A DNA stretch of 6,188 bases from an uncultured Bacteroidales bacterium (lineage in GTDB: Bacteria; Bacteroidota; Bacteroidia; Bacteroidales; UBA932). This document shows positions 1 to 6,188 of this stretch, piece by piece. Each line of letters starts with the position of its first letter. Position 1 is the stretch's first letter. The notes beneath the pieces were generated by a model, which had not been told where the DNA came from, made no database searches, and worked only from the letters and a program-made list of their open reading frames with translations. The position numbers and the translations under genes are program-made. The stretch is taken from contig CAMCIE010000092.1 of assembly GCA_945874815.1 (NCBI GenBank), forward strand, positions 1 to 6,188, in the 5' to 3' direction.

Positions 1-1963
1 TCATCCTTGTCGATGCAAAAGAAAGCTGCAGTGCAGTCTTCGCCCTTGTCATTGCGACATAGAACAATCTTCTTTCCTCTTCTATTTCATTTTCTGAAGC
101 AAGGAAACCTCCCGAAGGGAATATATTCTCTTCCATTCCAGCCACAGTCACGTAAGGGAACTCCAGTCCCTTGGAGGAATGGACGGTCATAAGGGCAATT
201 TTATTGGCGGAATCCTCGTCATCCTCCATGTCCACGGCACTGAGCAATGACACATTTTCAAGATAATCTCCCAATGTGACCACATCAAAGTCGGAATCAG
301 CAAGCTCCGTCCCGTCCCCGACCATGCCATCTGCCTGCATCTGTTCGAACATCTCGTTGTGTTTTTCCTCTATAAATGCAGAGACGCTGTTCAGAAGTTC
401 CTCCACATTGGCAGTTCTGGACTGTCCCTCGATGCTGTTGTCACTTTTATAGAACATAAGGAGTCCGGATTCGATGGCAAGTGCGGCAGCCACATCCTTG
501 GCATCATCTTTCTGAGCCCTGAGCGCGAACTTGCCCATCATCTCGCAGAATTCCCTGATTTTCCTGACAGCCGCAGATTTCAAGCCGAAAGTTTCCAGAT
601 CATCGGAGTAAGCTGCCCTGAAAAGAGATATCTCATGTTCTCTGGCAGCAGCAGAAAGGGCAGCAAGCGAAGTGTCACCGATGCCCCTGGCCGGTTTGTT
701 TACTATCCTCTTGAATGACTCATCATCATTCAGGTTGACGGCAAGTTTGAAATAGGCCATCATATCCTTCACCTCGGCCCGGTCAAAGAATGAATTTCCC
801 GAATATATTATATAAGGAAGGTTGCGTTTACGCAGAGCCTCCTCAAGAGAGCGGGACTGGGCGTTTGTCCTATATAATATAGCGAAATCCTGGTACTTTG
901 CATGATCCGACTGGATGCGGGAAATAATTGAAGATGCAATAAGCAAAGCTTCCTCCTGTTCAGTGTAGGCCTTTATCAGACGTATCTTCTCCCCTTGGTC
1001 ACCCATGGAGTAACAATTCTTAGGTATCCTTGCGGAGTTCCTGGCAATCAATGAATTGGCAGCATCAACGATTACCTTTGTCGAACGGTAGTTCTGCTCA
1101 AGGCGGAAGATATGGTGTTGAGGATAATCCTTCCGGAAATTGAGGATATTCTCTATTTTGGCACCACGGAAGGCATAAATGGACTGTGAATCATCACCGA
1201 CCACACACAAATTATTGTGGAACTGGCTCAGTTTTTTCAGAATCAGATACTGCGCGAAATTGGTATCCTGATACTCGTCCACCATAATATAGTCGAATCT
1301 CGAAGCTATGGACTCCATGGCTGCCGGATTATCCCTCAGCAAAATGTTCATATTCAACAAGATGTCGTCAAAATCCATAACCCCGGCTTGTTTGCATTTT
1401 GCCGAATACAAATCATATACGTCACATATCATCGGCTTCTTTGATGCCGCATCCCTTTCCATGGCTGCGTTGTTCCTCTTGTATGCAGAGGCCGTGACAA
1501 GATTGTTCTTCGCCATGGATATGCGTCCCAGCACATCCTTGGGCTTGTAAACTTTCTCGTCAAGCTGGAGTTCTTTCAGACAAGTCTTGATTGCACTGAT
1601 TGAATCACTTGTGTCATAAATCGTGAAAGATTGCGGATATCCGAGACTGTCCGCAAATTCTCTTAAAAATCTGATGAAGACGGAATGGAATGTTCCCATG
1701 AAAAGCCTGCGGGCCTTCATTGTCCCGACCATAAGGGCTACCCTTTCCTTCATTTCGGAGGCCGCCTTCTTCGTGAATGTCAAAGCAAGGATTCTGCCGG
1801 GATCTCCCCCCTTTGCAAGGATATAGGCTATCCTGCTGGTCAGCACCCTCGTCTTACCTGATCCCGCACCTGCCACTATCAGCACCGGTCCGTCCACACA
1901 ACTTACAGCTTGTTTCTGCTCGCTGTTAAGTCCCTCTAAAATAGCACTGCAATTGTTTTCCAT
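1..1963 (-). CDS. uvrD: UvrD/PcrA-like ATP-dependent 3'-5' DNA helicase (SF1A), C-terminus cut off by window edge
   Basis: Cytoplasmic ATP-driven DNA unwinding enzyme of the UvrD/PcrA family, which acts in nucleotide excision repair, mismatch repair and removal of stalled protein-DNA complexes. The frame starts at ATG 1963-1961 and stays open to the left edge, giving 654 codons. Motifs fall in family order: Q motif LNSEQKQAV (12-20), Walker A AGAGSGKT (31-38), motif Ia LTFTKKAA (61-68), Ib GTFHS (90-94), Walker B DEYQDT (229-234), motif III GDDSQSIYAFRG (256-267), QNYRST (290-295), motif IV YRTNAQSRS (364-372), motif V VHSSKGLEF (594-602) and motif VI EEERRLFYVAMTRAK (628-642). All share one frame, so the gene appears intact. 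Family members usually run about 720-780 residues, so perhaps 70-130 C-terminal residues lie outside. An in-frame TAA at 1990-1988 precedes the start and no Shine-Dalgarno is visible. UvrD and PcrA cannot be separated on this sequence, and the symbol is used loosely. It is transcribed divergently from nqrA. Confidence 0.95.
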   Translation of the reverse strand, partial: MENNCSAILEGLNSEQKQAVSCVDGPVLIVAGAGSGKTRVLTSRIAYILAKGGDPGRILALTFTKKAASEMKERVALMVGTMKARRLFMGTFHSVFIRFLREFADSLGYPQSFTIYDTSDSISAIKTCLKELQLDEKVYKPKDVLGRISMAKNNLVTASAYKRNNAAMERDAASKKPMICDVYDLYSAKCKQAGVMDFDDILLNMNILLRDNPAAMESIASRFDYIMVDEYQDTNFAQYLILKKLSQFHNNLCVVGDDSQSIYAFRGAKIENILNFRKDYPQHHIFRLEQNYRSTKVIVDAANSLIARNSARIPKNCYSMGDQGEKIRLIKAYTEQEEALLIASSIISRIQSDHAKYQDFAILYRTNAQSRSLEEALRKRNLPYIIYSGNSFFDRAEVKDMMAYFKLAVNLNDDESFKRIVNKPARGIGDTSLAALSAAAREHEISLFRAAYSDDLETFGLKSAAVRKIREFCEMMGKFALRAQKDDAKDVAAALAIESGLLMFYKSDNSIEGQSRTANVEELLNSVSAFIEEKHNEMFEQMQADGMVGDGTELADSDFDVVTLGDYLENVSLLSAVDMEDDEDSANKIALMTVHSSKGLEFPYVTVAGMEENIFPSGGFLASENEIEEERRLFYVAMTRAKTALQLSFASTRM

Positions 1964-1971
1964 AACGGCGG

Positions 1972-1979
1972 CGAAATTA
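1972..1979 (-). promoter_or_regulatory. Candidate -7 element for the helicase gene
   Basis: On the minus strand this reads TAATTTCG, one mismatch from the Bacteroidota -7 consensus TAnnTTTG. It ends nine bases before the ATG at 1963, so the transcript would have a leader of only a few nucleotides. No TTTG box sits 19-21 bases upstream; the nearest similar tetramer, TTCG at 2007-2004, has a 24-base spacer. The call is weak by sequence and supported mainly by position. Confidence 0.35.
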
Positions 1980-1992
1980 CAAAAAAATTATG

Positions 1993-2000
1993 TATCTTCG
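1993..2000 (+). promoter_or_regulatory. Candidate -7 element for the nqr operon
   Basis: TATCTTCG is one mismatch from the Bacteroidota -7 consensus TAnnTTTG and is followed by a GC-rich CGGCG, as its partner on the opposite strand is by CCGCCG. Transcription would begin a few bases further on, giving an nqrA leader of about 30 nucleotides. This supports the start codon at 2038 over the one at 1990, which lies upstream of this element. No -33 TTTG is seen at the expected place (about 1968-1973). Confidence 0.4.
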
Positions 2001-2006
2001 CGGCGA

Positions 2007-2018
2007 ATTTTCGAAAAT
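2007..2018. repeat. 12-bp perfect palindrome in the nqrA leader or promoter
   Basis: ATTTTCGAAAAT is its own reverse complement. It begins 7 bases after the candidate nqr -7 element and ends 19 bases before the nqrA start codon, so it would overlap or follow the transcription start. The position suits a repressor operator, but A/T-rich palindromes of this size can arise by chance. It does not resemble the Rex or FNR/CRP operator consensus sequences. Confidence 0.4.
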
Positions 2019-2037
2019 ACTCAAAACGGTTTTTATA

Positions 2038-3393
2038 ATGTCAAACAACATCTATTTGAAAAAGGGTCTCAACATTCCAATCAGCGGTGCTGCGGCCCAG
2101 AAGACCAATAAGGTGATCGTGCCTGACGTTGTGGCTGTAAAACCTACCGATTTCAGAGGTCTCGTTCCGAAACTTCTGGTAAGGGAAGGTGACAAAGTAC
2201 TCGCAGGAACACCTGTACTGGCAGACAAGATGTCTCAGAACATTCTCCTTGCTTCTCCGGTGAGCGGAACAGTAACAGAGATTGTAAGAGGCGAGAAAAG
2301 AAAGTTGCTTGAGGTCCGTATCAAAGCGGATAAGAAACAGGAGTACGTTGATTTTGGTGTTAAGGACCCTGCAGGCATGACTGCAGAGCAGATCAAAGAG
2401 GCTATCCTAGCCGCCGGTCTGTGGCCTGCCATCAATCAGAGACCTTACGGAATCATCGCAAACCCTGACATCAAGCCGAAGGCAATCTTCATTTCAGCCT
2501 TCAACACCGCACCTCTTGCGGCCAATCCTGAATTTGCTTTGAAAGACGAGGTCTCAAACATTCAGACCGCAGTGAATGCTCTTGCAAAACTCACAGACGG
2601 GGGTGTACACTTCTCACTTAATTCGGAAAACTATTCCGGTACTCCATTCCACAAGATTGAAAATGTAATCCAGCACACTTTCTCAGGAAAGCATCCTGCA
2701 GGAAATGTCGGAGTACAGATCCATCACATCAGCCCGATCAGGAAGGGCGAGACAGTGTGGACAGTTTCACTGCTCATGCTCGCAGCCATCGGCAAACTTT
2801 TCAACACAGGAAAATGCGACCTCAGCAGGAAAATCGCCATCACAGGCCCTGCAGTCAAAGATCCTGCATACGTCGAAGGAGTTCCGGGAATTTCAGTCAA
2901 GGACATCAGGGAATTCTACAATCCATCGGACAAGCTCAGATTCATCAGCGGCGACGTCCTGACCGGTACCAACATCACTTCTGAAGGATTCCTCGGATTC
3001 AACGACAATCAGATAACCATCATAAAGGAAGGAGACTCATACGAACTCTTCGGATGGGCTAAACCATTCAGAACAAGCCAGTTCAGTGCATCCCGCACTT
3101 ATTTCTCATGGCTTACTCCAAAGAAGACATACGACATGGACACCAATCTCCACGGAGGCCCGAGGGCATTTGTGGTTAACGATGTCTATTCAAAAGTTCT
3201 TCCGATGGACCTTTTCCCTGTATTCCTCCTCAAGGCATGTCTTGCACAGGACATCGACAAGATGGAGAAATTCGGAATCTATGAAGTTTTGGAGGAGGAT
3301 TTCGCCCTCTGTGAATATGTATGTCCGTCAAAGATTGACATCCAGCAGATTATCACAGACGGTATCGCCCTCATGTTGAAAGAAATGTGCTAA
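2038..3393 (+). CDS. nqrA: Na+-translocating NADH:quinone reductase subunit A
   Basis: Peripheral cytoplasmic-side subunit of Na+-NQR, linked in the literature to quinone binding. From ATG 2038 the product has 451 residues, close to the 446 of the Vibrio protein. The N-terminus has the family signature KGLNIPISG (9-17), followed by a lipoyl-like hairpin with VREGDKVLAG (48-57) and VSGTVTEI (75-82). An SLBB-type segment begins near residue 264 (KIAITGPAVKDP). The C-terminal part carries CEYVCPSK (425-432), resembling the tail of RnfC-related proteins, and the last residue is also Cys. No membrane segment is seen. An in-frame ATG at 1990 would add 16 residues (MYLRGEFSKILKTVFI) unlike the family N-terminus and would lie before the candidate promoter element, so 2038 is preferred. 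No Shine-Dalgarno precedes it; the upstream bases are A/T-rich. First gene of the operon, 11 bp before nqrB. Confidence 0.95.
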   Translation: MSNNIYLKKGLNIPISGAAAQKTNKVIVPDVVAVKPTDFRGLVPKLLVREGDKVLAGTPVLADKMSQNILLASPVSGTVTEIVRGEKRKLLEVRIKADKKQEYVDFGVKDPAGMTAEQIKEAILAAGLWPAINQRPYGIIANPDIKPKAIFISAFNTAPLAANPEFALKDEVSNIQTAVNALAKLTDGGVHFSLNSENYSGTPFHKIENVIQHTFSGKHPAGNVGVQIHHISPIRKGETVWTVSLLMLAAIGKLFNTGKCDLSRKIAITGPAVKDPAYVEGVPGISVKDIREFYNPSDKLRFISGDVLTGTNITSEGFLGFNDNQITIIKEGDSYELFGWAKPFRTSQFSASRTYFSWLTPKKTYDMDTNLHGGPRAFVVNDVYSKVLPMDLFPVFLLKACLAQDIDKMEKFGIYEVLEEDFALCEYVCPSKIDIQQIITDGIALMLKEMC

Positions 3394-3404
3394 AGTATTG
3401 AATT

Positions 3405-4568
3405 ATGAGCGGATTAAGAAATATTGTAGATAAAATCAAGCCTACCTTTGAGAAAGGTGGCAAGCTAGGATTCCTTCATTCGACATTCGATGCTTTCGAG
3501 ACATTCCTTTTCGTCCCTAATACAGTAACCCGCAAGGGTGCACATGTCAGGGATTGCGTCGATTTGAAGAGAGTCATGATCATCGTAGTGCTCGCCCTCG
3601 TTCCTGCATTGCTCTTCGGTATCTGGAACACCGGTTACCAGCACAAGATGGCTTTCGGTCTGAATGACTGGGGTTTCTGGAATATCGTATGGTATGGAAT
3701 CCTCAAAGTTGTTCCTCTTTACCTTGTATCTTATATCGTAGGTCTTGCAATCGAGTTCACTTCAGCTCAGATCAAAGGCCACGAGGTGAATGAAGGATAT
3801 CTCGTTTCAGGTATGCTCATTCCTCTTATCGTACCGGTTGACGTTCCTCTCTGGATGCTTGCAATCGCCGTTGCATTTGCAGTTCTCATCGGAAAGGAAG
3901 TTTTCGGAGGTACCGGAATGAATATTTGGAACCCTGCACTCCTTACACGTGCATTCCTCTTCTTCTCATACCCGAGCAAAATGTCCGGCAGCACAGTATG
4001 GACGGGCGGAGTGACCAGATTCCAGGCAGAAGGAGCCGCTTTCCAGTGCGGCAACGGCCTTGTTGACGGTTTCTCAGGAGCGACTCCTCTTGCAGACCCT
4101 GCATCATACAGCTTCCTTGACATGTTCCTTGGAACCGTACCGGGTTCAGTCGGTGAGACTTCAGTCATCGCCATCCTCCTCGGAGCAATCCTCCTCATCT
4201 GGACAGGCGTTGCATCATGGAAGATTATGCTTTCATCTGTAATCGGCGGACTTGCAATCGGTTATCTCGGATTTGCAACTGGCGCTACCGAACTTCCGGG
4301 GTACTATCAGCTCGTGATGGGCGGCTTCCTCTTCGGAACTGTCTTCATGGCTACCGACCCTGTCACTTCAGCGCAGACTGAGTGCGGAAAATGGATTTAC
4401 GGTTTCCTCATCGGTGCCCTTGCAGTCACAGTACGTCTGTGGAACCCTGGTTATCCTGAGGGAATGATGCTCGCAATCCTCCTCCTCAACACCTTTGCAC
4501 CTCTGATTGACCACTACGTAATCGAGTTCTCAATCAAGAGAAGGAACAAGAAAGTAAAAATCGCTTAA
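3405..4568 (+). CDS. nqrB: Na+-translocating NADH:quinone reductase subunit B
   Basis: Integral membrane subunit of Na+-NQR of the NqrB/RnfD family. It carries one covalently bound FMN and, in the studied enzyme, riboflavin, and contributes to Na+ translocation and quinone reduction. The 387-residue product (Vibrio 415) has a polar N-terminal stretch of about 55 residues and then many hydrophobic segments from MIIVVLALVPALLFGIW onward. The FMN attachment motif D-G-F-S-G-A-T is at 221-227, making Thr227 the predicted phosphoester-linked residue. The conserved stretch GHEVNEGYLVSGMLIP (125-140) lies in the region tied to quinone-site inhibitor resistance in Vibrio; that match is from memory and not aligned. 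The C-terminal part NPGYPEGMMLAILLLN is typical of the family, and the protein ends in a basic cytoplasmic tail (KRRNKKVK). No Shine-Dalgarno is visible. Flavinylation would need an ApbE not present in this window. Confidence 0.96.
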   Translation: MSGLRNIVDKIKPTFEKGGKLGFLHSTFDAFETFLFVPNTVTRKGAHVRDCVDLKRVMIIVVLALVPALLFGIWNTGYQHKMAFGLNDWGFWNIVWYGILKVVPLYLVSYIVGLAIEFTSAQIKGHEVNEGYLVSGMLIPLIVPVDVPLWMLAIAVAFAVLIGKEVFGGTGMNIWNPALLTRAFLFFSYPSKMSGSTVWTGGVTRFQAEGAAFQCGNGLVDGFSGATPLADPASYSFLDMFLGTVPGSVGETSVIAILLGAILLIWTGVASWKIMLSSVIGGLAIGYLGFATGATELPGYYQLVMGGFLFGTVFMATDPVTSAQTECGKWIYGFLIGALAVTVRLWNPGYPEGMMLAILLLNTFAPLIDHYVIEFSIKRRNKKVKIA

Positions 4569-4580
4569 TATAATATAGGT

Positions 4581-5369
4581 ATGAATACAAACAGCAATGT
4601 TTATACAGTAGTATATTCAACTATCCTCGTTGTGGTAGTTGCTGCGGTTTTGGCTTTCACCGCAATCTCGCTTCAGCCTAAGCAGAATGAGAATGTGAAG
4701 AAAGAGACCATTACAAAGGTTCTTTCTGCTGCAGCTCAGGCTGACCAGACTGTCACAATCGCAGAGGATGCTGATGTCATGGCTCTCTATTCAGAAATGG
4801 CAACTGCCGCTTTCTATGTTGACGGTTACGGAAAAATCGTCGGCGAGATGAATCTCGGAAAGGAGAATGTCAATGACATCAAGGTCGCAACCAACGCAGA
4901 CCTCAAGAAACAGAACGATATCTTCAAGAAAATCGCAGATGGCCAGAACGACCTTCTTGCATCTCTTGAACTTCCTGTATATGTCATCAATGTCAACGGC
5001 AAGTCAGTGACCGTCATCCCTTGCTACGGTGCAGGTCTCTGGGGTCCTATCTGGGGCTATATAGCTGTTGCAGAAGATGGCAGGAGCATTTACGGAGCAG
5101 TCTTCGACCACAAGAGCGAGACTCCTGGTCTGGGTGCGAAAATCACAGAAGACTTCTTCCAGAATCAGTTCGCCGGCAAAGAGTTCGGACAGGGCAGCCA
5201 GAAATTCGACGTTGTGAAGGGCGGTGCCCACGGCGCATCCAATGGAGTTGACGCCATCAGCGGTGCCACCATCACTTCTCAGGCTCTCGGCCGCACCATC
5301 AATACCTGGGCGACATACTATGAACCTTACCTCAAAACTCTTGAGGTAGCAGAAACAGTGGAGGAATAG
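4581..5369 (+). CDS. nqrC: Na+-translocating NADH:quinone reductase subunit C (FMN-binding)
   Basis: Membrane-anchored flavoprotein subunit that carries electrons between the NqrD/NqrE iron-sulfur site and NqrB. It has 262 residues (Vibrio 257). One N-terminal membrane segment spans about residues 9-31 (VYTVVYSTILVVVVAAVLAF) and is followed by a soluble FMN_bind domain expected outside the cytoplasmic membrane. Family landmarks are GAGLWGPIWGY (150-160), SETPGLGAKI (179-188) and the attachment motif D-A-I-S-G-A-T-I-T-S (224-233), with Thr230 the predicted FMN-bearing residue, equivalent to Thr225 in Vibrio. It starts 12 bp after nqrB, preceded by A/T-rich TATAATATAGGT with no real Shine-Dalgarno. 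The last codons (VEE, stop) form the ribosome binding site for nqrD, so the two genes are probably translationally coupled. Confidence 0.96.
   Translation: MNTNSNVYTVVYSTILVVVVAAVLAFTAISLQPKQNENVKKETITKVLSAAAQADQTVTIAEDADVMALYSEMATAAFYVDGYGKIVGEMNLGKENVNDIKVATNADLKKQNDIFKKIADGQNDLLASLELPVYVINVNGKSVTVIPCYGAGLWGPIWGYIAVAEDGRSIYGAVFDHKSETPGLGAKITEDFFQNQFAGKEFGQGSQKFDVVKGGAHGASNGVDAISGATITSQALGRTINTWATYYEPYLKTLEVAETVEE
5360..5364 (+). promoter_or_regulatory. Shine-Dalgarno site for nqrD inside the end of nqrC
   Basis: GGAGG lies 8 bases before the nqrD ATG at 5373 and is encoded by the Val-Glu-Glu codons that end nqrC. It is the only canonical Shine-Dalgarno sequence before any start in the window and supports the choice of 5373. 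Because Bacteroidota generally make little use of such sites, it may simply follow from the coding sequence. Confidence 0.5.
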
Positions 5370-5372
5370 TAT

Positions 5373-5996
5373 ATGGCAAACGTAAATTTGAAAGAAACAT
5401 TCCTTAATCCGATATTCAAGGGCAACCCTATCTCTGTCCTGGTACTCGGTATCTGTTCCTCACTCGCTGTGACAGTACAGCTCAAGGGCGCTTTCGTCAT
5501 GGGCCTGTCTGTAATCATCGTGACTGGAGTTTCCAGCCTCATCTGCTCACTGTTGAGGAACACCATTCCTAACCGTATCCGTATCATCGTGCAGCTCGTT
5601 GTAGTGGCAATGATGGTAATTCTCGTTGACCAGGTGCTCAAAGCCTATGCGTACAGTGTCAGCAAGACACTTTCGGTTTACATCGGACTCATCATCACAA
5701 ACTGTATCGTGATGGGACGTATCGAGGCTTTCGCTCTTGGAAACAAGCCTTTCGCGTCATTGCTTGACGGTCTCGGAAACGGTCTCGGATACGCTATGAT
5801 CCTTGTCATCGTGGCATTCTTCCGTGAACTCCTTGGAAGCGGTACAATCTTCGGTTTCCAGGTAATTCCACAGTGCTTGTACGATCTCGGTTACGCCAAC
5901 AACGGTCTTATGATTCTCCCTCCTATGGCACTCGTCCTCCTTGGCTGTGTCATCTGGATTCAGAGAGCCGTTCAGAAAGACCTTCAGGAAAAATAA
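5373..5996 (+). CDS. nqrD: Na+-translocating NADH:quinone reductase subunit D
   Basis: Integral membrane subunit of the Rnf-Nqr family that pairs with NqrE. In the known structure the two inverted-topology subunits hold an intramembrane iron-sulfur centre (initially modelled as a single Fe) through conserved cysteines. The product has 207 residues (Vibrio 210) with about six membrane segments. The ligand cysteines are present: Cys28 in LGICSSLAVT (25-34) and Cys111 in ITNCIVMGRIEAFA (108-121), matching Vibrio Cys29 and Cys112. The N-terminal ETFLNPIFKGNPI and the ELLGSGTIFGFQV stretch near the end are family hallmarks. It begins 3 bp after the nqrC stop, with GGAGG at a normal distance, and ends in a short charged cytoplasmic tail. 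nqrE follows after 19 bp. Confidence 0.96.
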   Translation: MANVNLKETFLNPIFKGNPISVLVLGICSSLAVTVQLKGAFVMGLSVIIVTGVSSLICSLLRNTIPNRIRIIVQLVVVAMMVILVDQVLKAYAYSVSKTLSVYIGLIITNCIVMGRIEAFALGNKPFASLLDGLGNGLGYAMILVIVAFFRELLGSGTIFGFQVIPQCLYDLGYANNGLMILPPMALVLLGCVIWIQRAVQKDLQEK

Positions 5997-6015
5997 CACT
6001 TAACTCGGAAAGATT

Positions 6016-6188
6016 ATGGCAGATTATATTAGCTTATTTGTAAAGTCGATTTTCATCGACAACATGATATTCGCCTACTTCCTTGGTATGTGCTCATACC
6101 TGGCGGTATCAAAGAACGTAAAGACAGCAAACGGCCTCGGTGTAGCCGTCATCGCCGTGCTTCTTATCACTCTTCCAGTGAACTATCT
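6016..6188 (+). CDS. nqrE: Na+-translocating NADH:quinone reductase subunit E, 5' part only
   Basis: The frame opens at ATG 6016 and runs off the right edge after 57 full codons with no stop. The start reads [20 protein letters not shown] and continues with [18 protein letters not shown], closely resembling the Vibrio NqrE N-terminus. Cys26 in FLGMC is the expected first ligand of the iron-sulfur centre shared with NqrD; the second cysteine, near residue 120, lies outside the window. NqrE is normally about 200 residues, so roughly 70 per cent is missing. RnfA is a close relative, but the order nqrA-B-C-D before it fixes the identity. The 19-bp gap after nqrD holds a weak purine-rich GGAAAG 4-9 bases before the start and no terminator-like hairpin, so the operon continues. 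Confidence 0.95.
   Translation, partial: MADYISLFVKSIFIDNMIFAYFLGMCSYLAVSKNVKTANGLGVAVIAVLLITLPVNY

Larger units (their letters stand above)
1964..2037. promoter_or_regulatory. Divergent intergenic promoter region between the helicase and nqr operon
   Basis: This 74-bp gap must hold the promoters of two genes transcribed away from each other. It contains a 7-bp A tract (1981-1987) flanked by two imperfectly inverted 14-bp arms, 1967-1980 and 1992-2005, which match at 10 of 14 positions when one is reverse-complemented. Each arm carries a sequence resembling the Bacteroidota -7 element TAnnTTTG, read outward. Clear -33 TTTG boxes at the usual spacing were looked for and not found on either strand. 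That a promoter region lies here follows from gene orientation; the exact elements are inferred. Confidence 0.6.

Noticed and set aside
359..718. A 119-codon plus-strand open frame, with several smaller ones between 1 and 1826.
   Set aside because: All are antisense to the helicase, whose motifs lie in one continuous minus-strand frame. None shows a domain or a plausible ribosome binding site.
796..881. Short A/T-rich runs (near 801-814 and 871-880) that look like promoter elements.
   Set aside because: They encode in-frame conserved helicase residues, including the motif IV segment ILYRTN, and no gene starts nearby.
1..3393. A functional link between the helicase and Na+-NQR because they are adjacent.
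   Set aside because: Adjacency is divergent, and the known roles (DNA repair versus respiration) do not connect. Without comparative data this is just neighbourhood.
3767..4198. A 143-codon open frame on the minus strand inside nqrB.
   Set aside because: It is antisense to a well-conserved part of nqrB covering the FMN motif, and its product is rich in Arg, Pro and Thr with no recognisable domain. It is explained by nqrB codon bias.
4566..4580. TAATATAATATAGGT between nqrB and nqrC as a possible internal promoter.
   Set aside because: It contains TATAAT by chance, but that sigma-70 form is not the usual Bacteroidota promoter, and A/T-rich sequence before starts is normal in this phylum. No upstream element was found.
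5327..5641. A 104-codon minus-strand open frame across the nqrC-nqrD junction.
   Set aside because: It overlaps two well-identified genes, and its Met, Thr and Ile-rich product is typical of the reverse complement of membrane-protein coding sequence.
1..6188. The possibility of a novel defence, mobile or biosynthetic system.
   Set aside because: Every stretch is accounted for by a housekeeping helicase, the standard nqr operon and their shared promoter region. There are no repeats arrays, integrases, transposases or unexplained conserved frames.

Overview
The window holds two ordinary chromosomal loci arranged back to back. On the minus strand, from position 1963 to the left edge, is most of a UvrD/PcrA-type superfamily 1A DNA helicase. 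On the plus strand, starting at 2038, is the nqr operon for the sodium-translocating NADH:quinone oxidoreductase (Na+-NQR): nqrA, nqrB, nqrC, nqrD and the first 57 codons of nqrE, in the canonical order. nqrE runs off the right edge, and nqrF would be expected just beyond it.

The organism is most likely a member of the Bacteroidota, probably a Bacteroidales anaerobe. This is inference. It rests on the flavour of the proteins, the near absence of Shine-Dalgarno sequences before four of the five nqr genes, A/T-rich sequence just before most starts, and sequences resembling the Bacteroidota -7 promoter element (TAnnTTTG) in the one intergenic region. Base composition is fairly balanced and looks uniform across both loci. 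I see no mobile elements, phage genes, tRNA or rRNA genes, CRISPR arrays or signs of recent transfer.

Layout: 1-1963, helicase (minus, C-terminus cut off). 1964-2037, a 74-bp divergent promoter region with two outward-facing -7-like elements and a 12-bp palindrome. 2038-3393 nqrA, 3405-4568 nqrB, 4581-5369 nqrC, 5373-5996 nqrD, 6016 to the edge nqrE. Gaps between nqr genes are 11, 12, 3 and 19 bp, so a single transcript is likely. No stretch above 300 bases lacks a gene.

How the genes work together: the NqrA-F complex oxidises NADH at NqrF (off window) and passes electrons through an iron-sulfur centre held by NqrD and NqrE, covalent FMN on NqrC and NqrB, and riboflavin in NqrB to quinone, exporting Na+. 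The key cofactor residues visible here are intact: NqrB Thr227, NqrC Thr230, NqrD Cys28 and Cys111, NqrE Cys26. The flavin transferase ApbE and the assembly factor NqrM, which such complexes generally need, are not in this window. The helicase has no evident functional link to the operon; they share only the intergenic region. I found no convincing undescribed system; the most interesting structure is the symmetric divergent promoter region.
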